DNA from: Aurifilum marmelostoma
Lineage: Eukaryota; Ascomycota; Sordariomycetes; Diaporthales; Cryphonectriaceae
NCBI GenBank assembly: GCA_027559495.1
Contig: JAMXSV010000003.1
Coordinates: 2,480,001-2,544,000, forward strand
Length of the DNA: 64,000 bases
Reading direction: 5' to 3'
Below are positions 24,200-37,599 of this stretch, piece by piece (the first letter of the stretch is position 1; every line of letters begins with the position of its first letter). The position numbers and the translations under genes are program-made. The notes under the pieces were generated by a model. The model ran no database searches, was not told the DNA's origin, and saw only the letters and a list, made by a program, of their open reading frames with translations.

Positions 24200-27100
24200 T
24201 ATATTGCTTTTATATGTATAATTAAGCATAATAGAATAAAATATTAAATTTATAATAGCTAGTTTAAAAAGCTTAAAAATTAGCTAATATTTATTACTAT
24301 TTCTTATAAGACTATAAGATTATTTGTGAATTAAGGGGATTAAATAGTTAGCTTAGATAATTACTCAGGAAGCTTTTCTAAAACGGGAATAGTAAGAAGG
24401 GTTAATTATTAATATATTATTATCCTAGTTGTTATTATTATTTGTCCTTCGCTAGAAACAAAGAAAGGAAAACAAATATATATATCTTTTTTACACTAAT
24501 TATCTTAAATATTCTATAGCTATTAGTTGCTAAGAAATCGCTTTAATTTATAAGCATTTATTAGCTATTTAAAATTAATATTTTATTTATATATATTAGT
24601 TATTCCCTTAAGAGGGCTAAGGAGAAATATATATTATAATAAGCTTTTTGCTTTTGCTATCTTGCTACTTCTCAAATATTCTAGTATCTCCTATTTACAT
24701 AATCAGCTTAAATAATTAGATGCTTATATAATTATAAAATATGAAAGAAAAATTAATATATTTATTTATATATTTTGTATTTATATTTTATTATTTAAGC
24801 AGTTATTATAAAAAGAAATATATATTTATAATGATTAAAATATAAATTAAATTCTTACTTTCGTTGCTTCTTTAACTTATACTACTAGCTACTTAATCAA
24901 AAAATATATAAGCTAATTTTACTTAAAATTATTTAAAATGTTTTCTGATTTATAAATTACTTAAATATATTAAAATATTAAAACCAAATTATATTAGCTG
25001 AAATAATATAATTAAGATTTTATTATATACTTTTTATAATTCTAATATTTAGCTTTAAAAGAAAATATACTAAATATTGCTTTAATATTTCTATTATTCT
25101 AAAGCATTTTTTATAAATTATAAAGTATACTTCTATATAATCCTTTACTCTTTAATAAATACTATAATTATATTTGCTATTTATAAATCTATAACTATAA
25201 GAATGCTCTTTTTTTAAAATAGCTTTGCTATTAAGCTCTTAAAGTAATTTAATAAATCTTAGCTTTTAAAAATAAAGAAATCGCTAAAAGAACTATTATA
25301 AATGCTATTATTATAGCTTATTTAGCTATTATATAACTCATTATTTTATGCTTAATATTCTTATTTTGCTAGCTTAATTATGAAGTTACTTATTCTATTT
25401 TCTTTCTATTAATAGCCCTTTATAAAGTATATATATATAATCTCTTTTTCAATACTAGTTTATTAAATAAAATAAGCTTTAAAGAAGTTGCTTCTAAGCT
25501 TAAGCTAATAGCTTTACTAAATCTACTAATTTAAGAGAATTAAGCAAAAAGAATAAAGCTATTTTATATAAGTTATATATTTCTACTATTATTATAATAA
25601 AGTTATTAATTTAATAAAAAATAAATGCTTAAATATATTAATTATTTTATTTAATTTAATTATTTTTTTAAAACCTTTATTAACTTATACTTTAATTAAC
25701 TTTAATATTAAATAGAAGGCTTTTATTAATAAAAGCTAATCTTTAAAAATATTACTTATATTTATTTTTAAAAAAAACTATTTAAAATTAAAATTCTTAA
25801 TAAATACTTTGCTAAAAGTAAAAAGATATTTTACTATATCTTTACTATTTATAGAATTAATAACTACTACTAAAAGAAGCTAAAGCTATTTATAATCTAG
25901 CTTGCTTACTATTTAATAGTACTAGAAATGCTATAGCTTAAGCAATATAATTTTATTATTTAATTTGCTTTATAAATAATTATCTTTAATAGCAAATATT
26001 GTTAAAAAAAAGCTATAATACTCCTAGCTATCTAATAAGAGCTAAGTCCCTTTAAGATATTCTTTAAACTGCCTACTTTCCCTAAGGCCCCTTTATACTC
26101 AAAGATTTATACTAATATAATATTGCTACTATTTTGCTATAAGCAAGTATAGCTTATATTTATAAAAGAAATTGCTATTTATTTACTATTATCTTAAAAG
26201 ATATTAATTATACTTTAACTATTAAGCCTTTTACTAAATTTATAAATTACTTGCTTGCTAAGCGTTAGAATTTTGCAGAGATCTTTTTTTCTAAAAAAGG
26301 CTAAAAGGTTTTTTATATATTATTCTTATAATTATTATATTTAGCTTTAGATAGAAAAGATTATACTATTTAGCTTACTATATACTATATTATAAAATAA
26401 GCTAATTATACTTTATAAATAGCTATAAGAGAATTTATATAAAGAGTTAATATACTTTAATATATTATTTATTGCTTTGCCTATTTTATTTATTACTAAG
26501 CTAGATAATAGCTTATAATTTTATACAAATTATTAAATAATTAAAATAATATTATTATAAAAAATTAATATTCTCTACTTTTAATTAAGAAATTGCTAAA
26601 TAATTAAAAAAGAATAAAATATTTCTTTAAAATGAATATTATTTTTGCTTTTAATAATATTTATATTTATAAAAAAGAAAAATATTTAATTATCTTTTAT
26701 ATTTAATTTAAATTATTTAAAATTTTAATTATATTATTAAATTTTCTACAAGCTTTAATAATCTTTAAATAAAATTTAATTTAAAGCTTTATTTGCTTAG
26801 AATATAAATAGCATCTTTACTTAGTTATAATATCTTTAAAAAGAGCTAGCTTATATAATAAATTAGAAAAGTATAAGTTCTTTATTTAAAAACTATTTTT
26901 TAGCTTAATTAAAAATTCTTATAAAATTTATATAAATTTTAAAAACTTAAAGCTATTATAATATAAAAAATATTAATATATTTAAGAATTATTTAAATAT
27001 TTATTAAATTTAGAATTTTTTTTAAAATTATTATATTATTTATCTATATAATATAAAAGAATATATTATTTTAATTTAATTTAATTTAAAAATAGTTTTT

Positions 27101-29657
27101 AAATGCTAAATAAAGCCTTTATTTAAAAATTTATTTTAGTATAATTAAATTATTAAAAGAAATTAATTAATAAATTTAATATTTATAATTTTATATTTAT
27201 AGGAATATTATTATAATATAATAATAATAATATTTTAAAGCTTATAATATAATTCCTTATAAAGTATTTAATTATAAAATATATAATAAAAAACTTTTAA
27301 AAATAATTTACTATTTTAAAAAGTAGCGCTTTAAATTTAAAAAGCTTTAAATATTATTAAGCCTATTTTCTATTTAGCAGCTTAATAGTTATAAAGTGAT
27401 TTAGATTTTTATAATTTATAATAATTTTTTTAATAAGCTAAACTTTAATTCTAATTTTATTTAAAGAATATATATTATTCTAAAAAGCAAAATATAAAGT
27501 ATAATGTATTAGTTAATAAATTAAAGAATTTGCTTTAAAAAAGAAATAAATATTTATTATATTAAAATTAAATAATACTAAAAAAAGACTTTAAGAAAAT
27601 AAGTATCTTTTTATATTATAAACCAATATAATTAGCTACTAGATTTATTAATTTAGATAACTTATTAAAATTTTTAAAAAAGTTAAAATTTAAAGATATA
27701 AATATTTTATAAAAAGCTTAGCTAGTATTAATAAATATTAACTATATTTTAAATTAAAAAAAATATAATTAGTAATTTAATATATAGACTGAAAAATCTG
27801 CTCTAAGCTATAGCAATTTATAAAAATTATTTACTTTATAATTTAAATTTGCTTAATTATACTGCTTATTTATTTTTAATAAAATAATAAATTATTCTAT
27901 TTATTTATTTTAAAATTAGTATTAAAAGTTTTAAAAAAGATATTACTTAATATATTTAGCTTATACTTATAAAATATAGCAAATAGTATAGCTATTTATA
28001 TTTTAAAAATTGCTTTTATATATTTAAGTTACTAAAATTAAAAGCTAAACTATTTAAAGCTTATTTAAGCCTCTATTAATTTCTAATTAATTATAAAAGA
28101 ATATCTTTAGTAACTTTATTACTTACTTACTTATAAGCTAAAGCTATAATGCTAAAATAATTATAATAAATTATTAATTTATAGTATAGCATTTTATAAA
28201 TTAAAAGAGAACGTGCATCTCTAAAAAAGCTATATACTTATTTACAAAGAATTTATAAAAGCTTTATAGCTTATTTATTATAATTATATTTAATTATAAA
28301 TTGCAATTTATATTAGATTTTTAAAAATATTTAACTTATTATCTATTAATACTTACTTTGCTATTTACTATATACTATTTTAAAACTTATACCTAAACAA
28401 AGAGAATAAATATTTTTCTAAAATAATATTTATATTTATATATATTATATTTATAAAATAATCAATTAAATAAGCTATTATTAGCTAAATTTATTTCTAA
28501 TAATACTACTTTTAAATTTATAATTATTATTTTATTCTTTGCTAATAATAGCTTTTTTAATTAGTATTTAAGCTAATTCTATTTTAAAATAAATTTATTA
28601 TTAAAAATATTAAAAAGTTTATAATTTAGATATAAAAGATAATTAGGTATTTATATAATAAGTTACTTATTATTTATTTATATTATAAAAACTAAGCTAA
28701 TTAAAAGCGCTAATCTGCTTATAAGTACTAAATTAGCGAAAAGATTTAGATTAATATTTAAAATATTAAGATTTTATACTTTATAGAAAGCTCAATTAGA
28801 AAACTTATAGCTTATTCTATATTAAGAAAATTATTAGCTTATATATTTATTATCTCTACTTAGCTAAATCTATAAGAATATCTGTCGGTCGGCTTACTCT
28901 ATTTGAATAGAGAAACAAGATGTTAAAATGGTGTTGATTGTTGTATTAATTCAGTAACTAGAAGAGAGAGAGCAGGGCCTAACGGCCTAGATCTCTATAG
29001 CCTGCCTGCTGCTGCATAGACCCTTAATGACTTATCCCTGCTAATTTCATAATATCCTCTATTTTTTATAAAAGCTTGCTTTACCCTATTAATAATAATT
29101 TATTACTAGCTTAAAGAAAGGATTCTTCTTTATCTACTAAAGTTAATAACTTATAAAAATAGAAAGTTAATAAAATCTTAACTTTATAATAAAAGTATTA
29201 TAAATATAAAAGCTTTTAATTAAAATATATTATTAAGTAAATTAATTATAATAATTTAAAAAAGACCTTTGCTTTTTATTAAAGAAATAGATAGAAAATA
29301 GTTTATAATTAATATTATTATAATTTATTTAAGCTTAGCGCTTAATTAGTAATAGAATCTAATCTTATAATGCTTAATTTTAAAGAAGAGAATAATATTA
29401 TAAATCTAGCTTATTTACTATCTTAAATCCTATTTTTAGACTAAAGAGAACTTAAAAGTTAAGATTAAGTATATAACTCTATTTTAAATAAAACTTTTGT
29501 CTAGCTAGCTCTGCTTGCCTATTCTATATTATAGCTTCTTAAACTATACTTTAACTATCTAGCTTATATCTGCTTAAGGATAGTGCTTATTAGTTTATAG
29601 CTAAATAAAATCTTAAACTACTTGCTTGCTATTTACTTAACCCTTTACGCTATAATA
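24200..29657 (+). mobile_element. Gypsy element D (family C), 5'-truncated relic
   Basis: From roughly 24200 (left limit uncertain) to 29657 the sequence aligns with Gypsy C at 52639-58253: for example 25050-25260 with 53700-53960, 26270-26470 with 55030-55230, and 27260-27420 with 55770-55930. It ends in a 262-bp family-C LTR at 29396-29657 preceded by a purine tract (AAGAAGAGAATAA), so it is in + orientation. No left LTR is visible. It is more heavily RIP-degraded than C, and around 26700-26990 it keeps about 290 bp of the reverse transcriptase region that C lacks. A solo LTR is inserted at 28883. Confidence 0.75.
28883..29051. mobile_element. Solo LTR, GC-richer, inserted in Gypsy D
   Basis: A 169-bp block starting TGTCGGTCGG and ending TTTCATA, consistent with TG...CA ends after one C-to-T change. 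ATATC flanks both sides (28878-28882, 29052-29056). Gypsy C shows the matching uninterrupted site around 57645-57690, which confirms an insertion. The block keeps many CpA and TpG in contexts lost from its surroundings, and carries a CTCTATT-TG-AATAGAG palindrome at 28897-28912. Confidence 0.8.
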
Positions 29658-30712
29658 ATATAGCATTACTCTTATACCATCTCTATTCGTTTTATAAAAA
29701 GTACTAAAATTAATAGCTAAGTAAAAAAGTATCGTTTTTAAGGAATTTTTTAATTTAGATTTATTATATAAATTATATGCTTAAATTAATATTAAGAATT
29801 TTCTCTTTAATTTATAAAAAGTTTTAACTAAGGCTTTTTTAGCTTTCTAAATTCTTTCTATTTAGCTAAAAGTTTTATATATTCGTATATCTACTTCTAT
29901 ATATTATATATACTTAAGGGGTAAGAAAATATAAAATTAAATTAAAGTTTAAATCTAAAAGCTTTATTTAACTTATTTAGCTTTTTTATTATTATATAAA
30001 AAGCTTTTATGTTTAATTATATTATTTTTAGAATATAAATAATTATAAAAACTTTTTTTATTAAATATTATAAAGCTATATAAATATTCTATAGTAGATG
30101 CTTAAATTTTAATTCTAAATTAAATATTTTAATATTTTTTATATAACAGTATTTAATGTTTTTTCTACTTATGTATTATTAAGTAAGCTTTAAAAATATA
30201 AATTATAAGCTAAACTTTAAGCAAAATGACCTATTTTTAATTTTTTAATTAGCTATTTTCTATATAGCATATTATTCTTTTTTTACTATTATCTTTTCTA
30301 ATAATAGCCTTTTAATATTTCTTAATTAAATTTATTTTTTATATTTTAGCTTAATAAACCTTTTTCTTAATTAAGCAATTTTATTGCTATATATTATTAA
30401 TTATAATAATATTTTCTATTTTAATATTTAATCTAATTTCTATTTTTGTAAATTTGCTTTAATATATTCTTAATTTATTTAATATTTTCTTTTTTTCTTA
30501 GCTAATTTATTTTTTAAAATGAGATATTTTTGCAGCTATAATACTTAATATTCTTAAGCTTTTATATATATTCTAAGATAATACCTTAATATAATAATTA
30601 AATAATTTATTAGCTATATATAAGCTTTAAGCATTAGTGCTAAATAATAAGAGAAATAAATAATAAAAATACTTAAAATACTTTATCTTAATTTAATTAT
30701 TAATTAGATTAT
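29658..30712. other. Unassigned RIP-degraded stretch
   Basis: About 1.05 kb between the right LTR of Gypsy D and the left LTR of the split family-1 element. It is AT-rich with stops in all frames. I could not align it to the families resolved here. Confidence 0.5.
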
Positions 30713-31163
30713 TATTATAACCTATCTAATATATAGGTTATAATAAAGTTGCGGCATAGCATTAAAGATACTCGAAATAGACCCTAGGGAGCTAAGAGTC
30801 TAATACTCTAGTGCAAAGCTACTATACTAGGATTATATAACTAAGGGTTAGGATCTCAGATCTACTACAGTAGCACTACTTATAAGAAATTACTTGCTAG
30901 GCAAGTAATTTAGAAATGCTTAGTAAAAATTAAAACTTAAGCAGAATAAGCAAATTAAAAAAGCAAAATATATAAGAATATATCTATTACTAATTAAATA
31001 GATTATTATATATAGCTCTTTACTTATTAATCTAAGTATTATTTCTAATATAAGTAATAGCTTTATTATTTTATATTCTTTAAAGTATACCTTAATACTT
31101 TATTTGCTTAATATAAACTTTATATATTTATTATATACTTTAATTATAATAGTGCTTATTATA
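30713..31163 (+). repeat. Family-1 LTR (5' LTR of 1b)
   Basis: 451-bp LTR, inverted relative to those of element 1. It is followed by interior sequence that aligns with the minus strand of 23400-23614. Confidence 0.85.
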
Positions 31164-33214
31164 TTTTAATAACTCTTATTTAAGTATAATTTAATATACT
31201 TCTTTCAAGCAATATAGCAATATAATATTTCTTTAAACTCTAACTTCTACTATAAGCAAAGCTTAAATTAGTACTAAATTATAGTAAATTATTATTGCTT
31301 TGCAAATATATATTTAGAAACTTAAAAACTTTAAGTATATCTAAATTAAAACTTATAAAATAAATAAACTTATTTCTTATAAAGGATTTAAAAGTATTCT
31401 CTAAGTTCTTATTATTTAATATAAAGCTTATTTTCTTCACTATCCAGCATAAGTTATAAATAAAAGCAAAAAGATAATATTTATAAAAGTCTAGCTTAAA
31501 GAAATACTTTTGCTTAATTTAAATTATTATTAAAAGACTATTTTAATAATTTTTAATTCTTTAAGAATTATAATAAGAATATTAAGCTTCTTTTTAATTT
31601 ATTTAAAAGCTTTAAAAAAGCATTTAAAAATGCTTTTAATAATATAAATAAAAAAAGAATAATAAAAAAAGTTTATAAATTTTAAATAATTTAAATTAAT
31701 ATTAAAATGTATAATTATATTCTAATACTATATAGGAAAAATTAATTAGAAAAATATAATATTAATATTTCAATTTTATAAAGAATTGAAAATAAATTTA
31801 AAAATAAATTTAATAAAATAAATTAATTGAATGATCTATTAAACTATATTATTATAATAATATATATTAATAATTGCATTTTTAAGTAATAATAGAATAA
31901 GAACTAGAAAAGTCATAGCTAATTATCGAAATTTAAAATCCTAGCTAATAATAGAAAGCGCTATTAGCTTTAGCAAAATTATTAAAGTAAATAAATAAAA
32001 CTTTAAAAGTATAATATAAAGTAGTAATATATATGCTAGCTTTATAGAACTTAATGCTATTAATTAATAGAATAAGCGCTTTAAATAAAGTAATAGAAAA
32101 TACTTTAATTTCAAAAAATTAAAATATTTTACTTAAGATTATTAATAGCTATTTAAGAAGTAATAGCAGCTTACTTAGAAAGAATAATAGCTTAATATTG
32201 CTATATAATAAAAATCTAATTAGCTTTATAAAAATATTTTAATTAAGCAACTAGTAAAGTTTATCAATTATAGCTTTTTAAGCTAAATAGCTTATTATTA
32301 TAATAATTGCTTATTATACTTTTTAAAGAAAGAAAATAAAAATAATTTTTTAAAGTACTTAAAAGAAAATAATAATTTATAATTAAAAGTAAAGCTTTTA
32401 TAAAAAATAAGAAATAATAAATATAATTTAGAAATTATTATATTAATAATTTATAATAAATATAATAATAATTTAGAAAATATAAATATTATATTAATAT
32501 GAATTATTATTAATATTTTAAAAAAAAGAATTTTAGAATTAATAAAATATTAGCTTAATTAAATTAATATCTAATAATATAAATAGTAATAATTTCAAAA
32601 AACTTTATAAGAAGTATTTAGTCTTTTATATTAAATATTTAATTTATAGAATTTCTTTAAAGAATTTCTATTTAGAAGTTTAAAACTAAATAATTCAGAA
32701 AAGTTCTATAATTTATGCTTTTTATCTTTAATATTATAAGCTAATATAGACTTCTTATATATGTTATAATTATAGAATTTATTAAAAAAACAAATATAAT
32801 ATAGATAATTTTTAATTAAGAAAATAAATTAAATTATCTAAATATATAAAAAATTAAAATTATAATTTAAAGAAATTCTTAATTAAAATACTATAATGCT
32901 TTTATTATATTGCTAAAAGACTACTTTAAATCTTATATTAAGAAGAAATGCAAATAGTAATAATATTTAAAAGAACTTTATTTTCTATATATAAAAAATA
33001 AAGTATAAATATAATATACTTAATAATATTATAAGAAATATTATAAATATGCTTAATAATAAGCTTAAAAATTAACTTAGTAAAGAGTAAAGAAATTTCT
33101 AAAATAGAAAAATTGCTTATAAAGAAATAATAGCTAATTAGAACTATAAGATATATATATATAATAGTAAGAAAAAGCTATATATATTTTCTATTTAAAA
33201 TAGATATTAATAAG

Positions 33215-33397
33215 TATAAAGGGCTGCCTTTGCTTTATACTTAAGTAAGGTGCTTAAGTGGTATTAAGATTAAATATGCAGTTCTAACTAACTGCTAGAA
33301 AGGTGCTAGCGCAATAGGCCTACTTATATTATGCAGAATGCTGCCCTAGTTTGCTAGCAATCCTGTTCCTTAGCTAGCCTATAGCTAGCTCTTTATA
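33215..33397. repeat. Left LTR of element E
   Basis: 183 bp, less degraded than its surroundings. It aligns with the pieces 34685-34710, 35259-35372 and 43393-43471 that make up the right LTR. Confidence 0.78.
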
Positions 33398-34710
33398 TAT
33401 TCTCTTCCTTACCTATTTTATAAAGAGGATTATAAGAAGATATTGCAGTATTATCTTATTAATATAGTGCTTTATTTAATACTTTTTATAAGCCTAATTT
33501 TCTATTCTATATTATATATATAATAATAGCAAGTTAGAATTAATAAAAAATCTTTTAATTTCTAGATATTGCTTTATTTATAATATTAAAAGATAGTCTT
33601 AGCTTAATTCTAGCTATTTCTTAATATAAGTAATATAATAAAAAGATTTTATATTAATAAGTAGTAATAGCTAACTCTATTGCTAATAAATATTTTAGCT
33701 TTTTTCTCTAAATTTGCTTTACTTTTCTTAAATATTTATTTAATTAATCTTTTAGTGAAAATACTTTTTAATAAGTAATAAATATTAAAACTAATTAATA
33801 TAGCTTTACTTTTGCTTTAAATATAGTTTACTTTTAGTTTAAAAGTAATTTAAAGCTTAGCAAAAATCTATATTAAGAAAATTTTATACTTCTTTATTTT
33901 TAATTCTATTCTATTTAGGAATTTTTCTTTTCTTTAGCTTTTATTATTAAGCCTATAATTTAAGCTTATCTTTTTTTATATTAGAAATAATCTTTTTTAT
34001 AATATTTAAACTTTTTATATTTATAATACTTAATAAATATATTTACTAAATTAATATTAATTTTTATTAAATCTATTTAAGAAAAAGGCTTATTATAGTA
34101 GCTTTAATAGGATTTATTATAAATATATTATTAAATTAATATAATAATATAATAAAGCTTATAAATTTATATAGCTATTTTTTATAATTAAAGCGCGCTT
34201 TAAATAAACTAAAAAGAAATATAATAAAAAGAATTATCTTATATATATTTAGCTAATTCTATACTCCTACTATATATAATAGCTTCTTTTAGCAGGCTAA
34301 ATATAGTATTATTATTCTTTTTCTTTTTACTAAATTATAATTAAGCTAAAGCTAGCTTTTCTTTTTTATAAAAATTATTAAAAGCTTAATATATCTTTTT
34401 TAAAAAAGCCTTAGCTTTTAAATTCTTTTAGCTTATTATTATTATTAATAAAATAAGTAATAAAACCTAATTTTTAAAAAAGCTAAGCTAATTATAAATA
34501 TAGAAAAATTAAGCTATTTTATTTCTAATTACTTTCTTATCAACTATAAACTTTATATATATCTTTATTATTTAAGCTTTAAGCTAATCTTTAAATATAA
34601 ATTTAGTAATATAAAAAAGTTATTATTATAAAATTATTTTTATATAATGCTTTATAAGCTTAAAAGCAAGAAATATTTAATTTATATAAAGAGCTGCTTT
34701 TGCTTTATAC

Positions 34711-35258
34711 TTAGGGTTGAAAAATTAGTTTATAGTTATTAGTTAATTAGTAACTAACTACAAACTACTATAGTTAAAGTCAGTACTTTTTATTAACTAC
34801 AGTAGTTTGTAGTTAGTTTTAGTCACTATATATAAATAGTATAGTTACTAATAGTTACTACATATAGTTAATTAGTAACTATATTACCTAAATATATCTA
34901 TTTTTAGATATATAAGTATTAGTTTTTAATATATTTTACTTTTTCTCAAAGCTAAACTAGATAATTTATATTATAATATGCTATTTTCTATTCTTATTTT
35001 TGCTTTTTCTTTTTTATATTAATATAATTTATATTTTTAGAAATATTATTGATTAGTTTTGATTTTTTTTTAAATTATTTTGTATTATATAATCAAACTG
35101 TAGTAACTATTAGTTACTACAACTTAACTATAGTATATTTATAGTTAGTTTTATTCAGAAAATAAATTAACTACAATTAGTTTAACTAATTGTAATTAAT
35201 GTATAGTTGGTTTTAGTTAAGCTATTAACTAAACTAATTAACTGATTTTTAACCCTAA
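34711..35258. mobile_element. Fold-back MITE with TTAGGGTT ends
   Basis: A 548-bp block inside the right LTR of element E. Its terminal inverted repeats are TTAGGGTTGAAAAATTAGTT (left) and, read on the other strand, TTAGGGTTAAAAATCAGTT (right). Flanks are TTATAC (34705-34710) and TTATAT (35259-35264), a 6-bp duplication with one C-to-T change. The left LTR of E shows the empty site. A perfect 17-bp inverted repeat lies inside (34752-34768 against 34802-34818). It has no coding capacity. The transposase superfamily is not clear. Confidence 0.75.
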
Positions 35259-35372
35259 TTATATTTAAGTAAATGCCTAAATAATATTAAAATTAAATAT
35301 ATAGTTCTAACTAATTGCTAGAAAGGTACTAGCGCAATAGGCTTACTTATATTATGCGAAATGCTATCCTAG

Positions 35373-35595
35373 TGTTACAGGCTGAGGCCGTATATGGGGG
35401 CTTCGGCAGCTACCGAAGCCAGGAACGCTATACGACGCGCTATACAATATGCACGCTACGCTATACCCATAAAGTAGCTTTTTAGCTGCTTACAGATAGA
35501 AAATTTCTTATCTTTCTTCTATTACTCCCTAAGCTAGAATATTTATAGTAATAGATTCCTAATTAGGTATATACTCCTTAGCTAGGCTTTTTATA
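35373..35595 (+). repeat. Gypsy A 5' LTR
   Basis: 223-bp LTR with relatively high GC (CTGAGGCC, CTTCGGCAGC). It aligns with 43169-43392, with both LTRs of Gypsy B and with the solo LTR at 62653. Confidence 0.88.
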
Positions 35596-36742
35596 TATAT
35601 TCTAGCTTTCTATTATTTACTGCAATAGCGCTACTTAAGCGCAGTAGTTAATAATAAAAGAAGAAGAATAATAGGCACTATTTATAGCAGATAGAAGCTT
35701 TAAACTAAATCTATACGCTCTCTTTAAATAACTATATAAGCTATAAAAGAGCTAGTTTGCTTATACTACTTAGCTTCTTAAGAAGAAGCTAGCAGCTAGC
35801 TATATTACTTAAGAAACTCTAAGCTATTAGTATAAAGAGGCATTGCAAGCGCTATTGCAATATATTATAATTATTAAAGCTAGATTATATAGAACTAGAG
35901 CAAATAAGATATTATATATAAGTATATAAAAAGCAGCTAATAAGCAGAGCTTATACTTTTATAACTAAGGAGAAGGCCTTAATTATAATAATAATAATAA
36001 TTTTAATAATTAATTTTATATATAATAGAAGCTTTTGCCTTAGCTTAAGAAATTTAATAAGAATTGCTTAAAGTTCCTTTTATAAGAAACTTAAATATAC
36101 TATAAATTTAACTAGAATATCTGCTTTATTAGAAACTTATATAATAAATTCTATACTATATTTAAATGCCTTAAAAAAGCTATTTAGAAGCTAGCTAATC
36201 TCTACTTTAATTTAGAAGAGCCTAACTAAATTAGCAATTCCTAAGCCTTTATAAAATATCTAGCTAGCTACTATTATAATGCTAACTAGGCTAAATAAGT
36301 AGTATAAGCACTTCTTAAGATTTATTAATATAAGAACTAGCAGTTTTTTCCTTTTTTTGCTATCTAGGAATAAGTACTCTCTAAAGCTAAAGGTATCCTA
36401 TAGCTTAATTAAATAAAGCTTATTATTCTAAAAGAAGCTATTAATATTAAGCTTTAAAATAAATTTATTTTTATAAGTATATTAATTAATTATTATATAT
36501 AAATTAAAAAGGCCCTATTAATCTTTTTTAAAATAGAGAAATTTATTAAGCAATAAAATAGTTTAATAGCAAATATTATATTAGAAAGCATCTCTTAAGA
36601 GAGAATTTAATAAGGAAGAGATTTATAAAGAAATATTCTAATAACTAGAGTTAATGCTATAGGTATAAGTAGTACTGCTTCTAAGTAATATACTAAATAG
36701 ATATTAAATAAAGAATTTAAGAGATAAAAGAATAATAACTTA

Positions 36743-36784
36743 TACTTTTAATATAGCAAAAAAGATTATTATATAAACTAATAT
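36743..36784 (+). pseudogene. Gag CCHC zinc-knuckle relic of Gypsy A
   Basis: In one frame, Tyr codons stand exactly where a C-x2-C-x4-H-x4-C knuckle has its ligands: TAC at 36743, TAT at 36752, TAT at 36767 and TAT at 36782. G-to-A change turns Cys codons (TGC/TGT) into TAC/TAT, and C-to-T change turns His CAT into TAT. Both are RIP products. The spacing and the flanking Lys and aromatic residues fit a retroelement nucleocapsid. Copy B has the same pattern starting at 45757. Confidence 0.65.
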
Positions 36785-37599
36785 AGCCTTCTACTAGCTA
36801 TATTGCTTATATAAAGTAGTATTTAAGCTATTACTATTACTATAAATAATAATAATAATTTTATTAATCTTAATAAGAAAAAAGAGTAGCTCCTATATAA
36901 AGTTGTATATAGAAGCTTATTAGGCTAAGATTTAATAGAAATAAGATAAAATAAAAGCTAAATAGGTTTTCTTTTATAATAGATCTGCTATATAATAAAA
37001 CTAAATTTATAAATATATTAGTAAATTAAGAATATAATTGCTATAGTGCTATAAGTAAAAAGCTTATTAAAAAACTTGCCCTTTTATATATTCTAATAAT
37101 ATTAAGAATACTTTATAAAGCTATAATAAATTAAGCTGCTTAAAAGCTAAGCGTAATCTCTAAAATAATATACTTTAAAGCTAATTTAGATAGCTATATA
37201 TATTAAGTCTAGATATATATTATTCTCTAACTTAACTATAATATAATTTTAGAAAAACTTTAGATAAAATAAAAAGAAGTTATTTATATAGTATATAAGC
37301 ATTTTCTAAGTATTAAGCAAATAGTAAGCTTAAAGATTTAGAAAAGAAATTATGCTTTAGCAATATATTAGAAAGTTAGTAATATAAGCGCTCTTATATT
37401 AAAGGCAGAAGTAAGGCAAGGCAAATGCTTATAAATAGTATAAATATAGCTATTTATAATAATTTTAGCTAATATTAATAAGGCATTTATATTAAAAAAG
37501 AAGATTTTAGTAAAAGATAAGTTACTAAAATAATTTTAATAATAAGCAGGACTTTTTAATAAAAAGAAAGAAAAGAAGCTGCTATTATATTATAAGAGA

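Noticed and set aside
33215..33397. Stand-alone DNA transposon (MITE) reading of the TATAAAGGGCT repeat
   Set aside because: The second copy in the same orientation, RIP-compatible TG...CA ends and the ATAAG duplication outside the pair fit LTRs of element E better.
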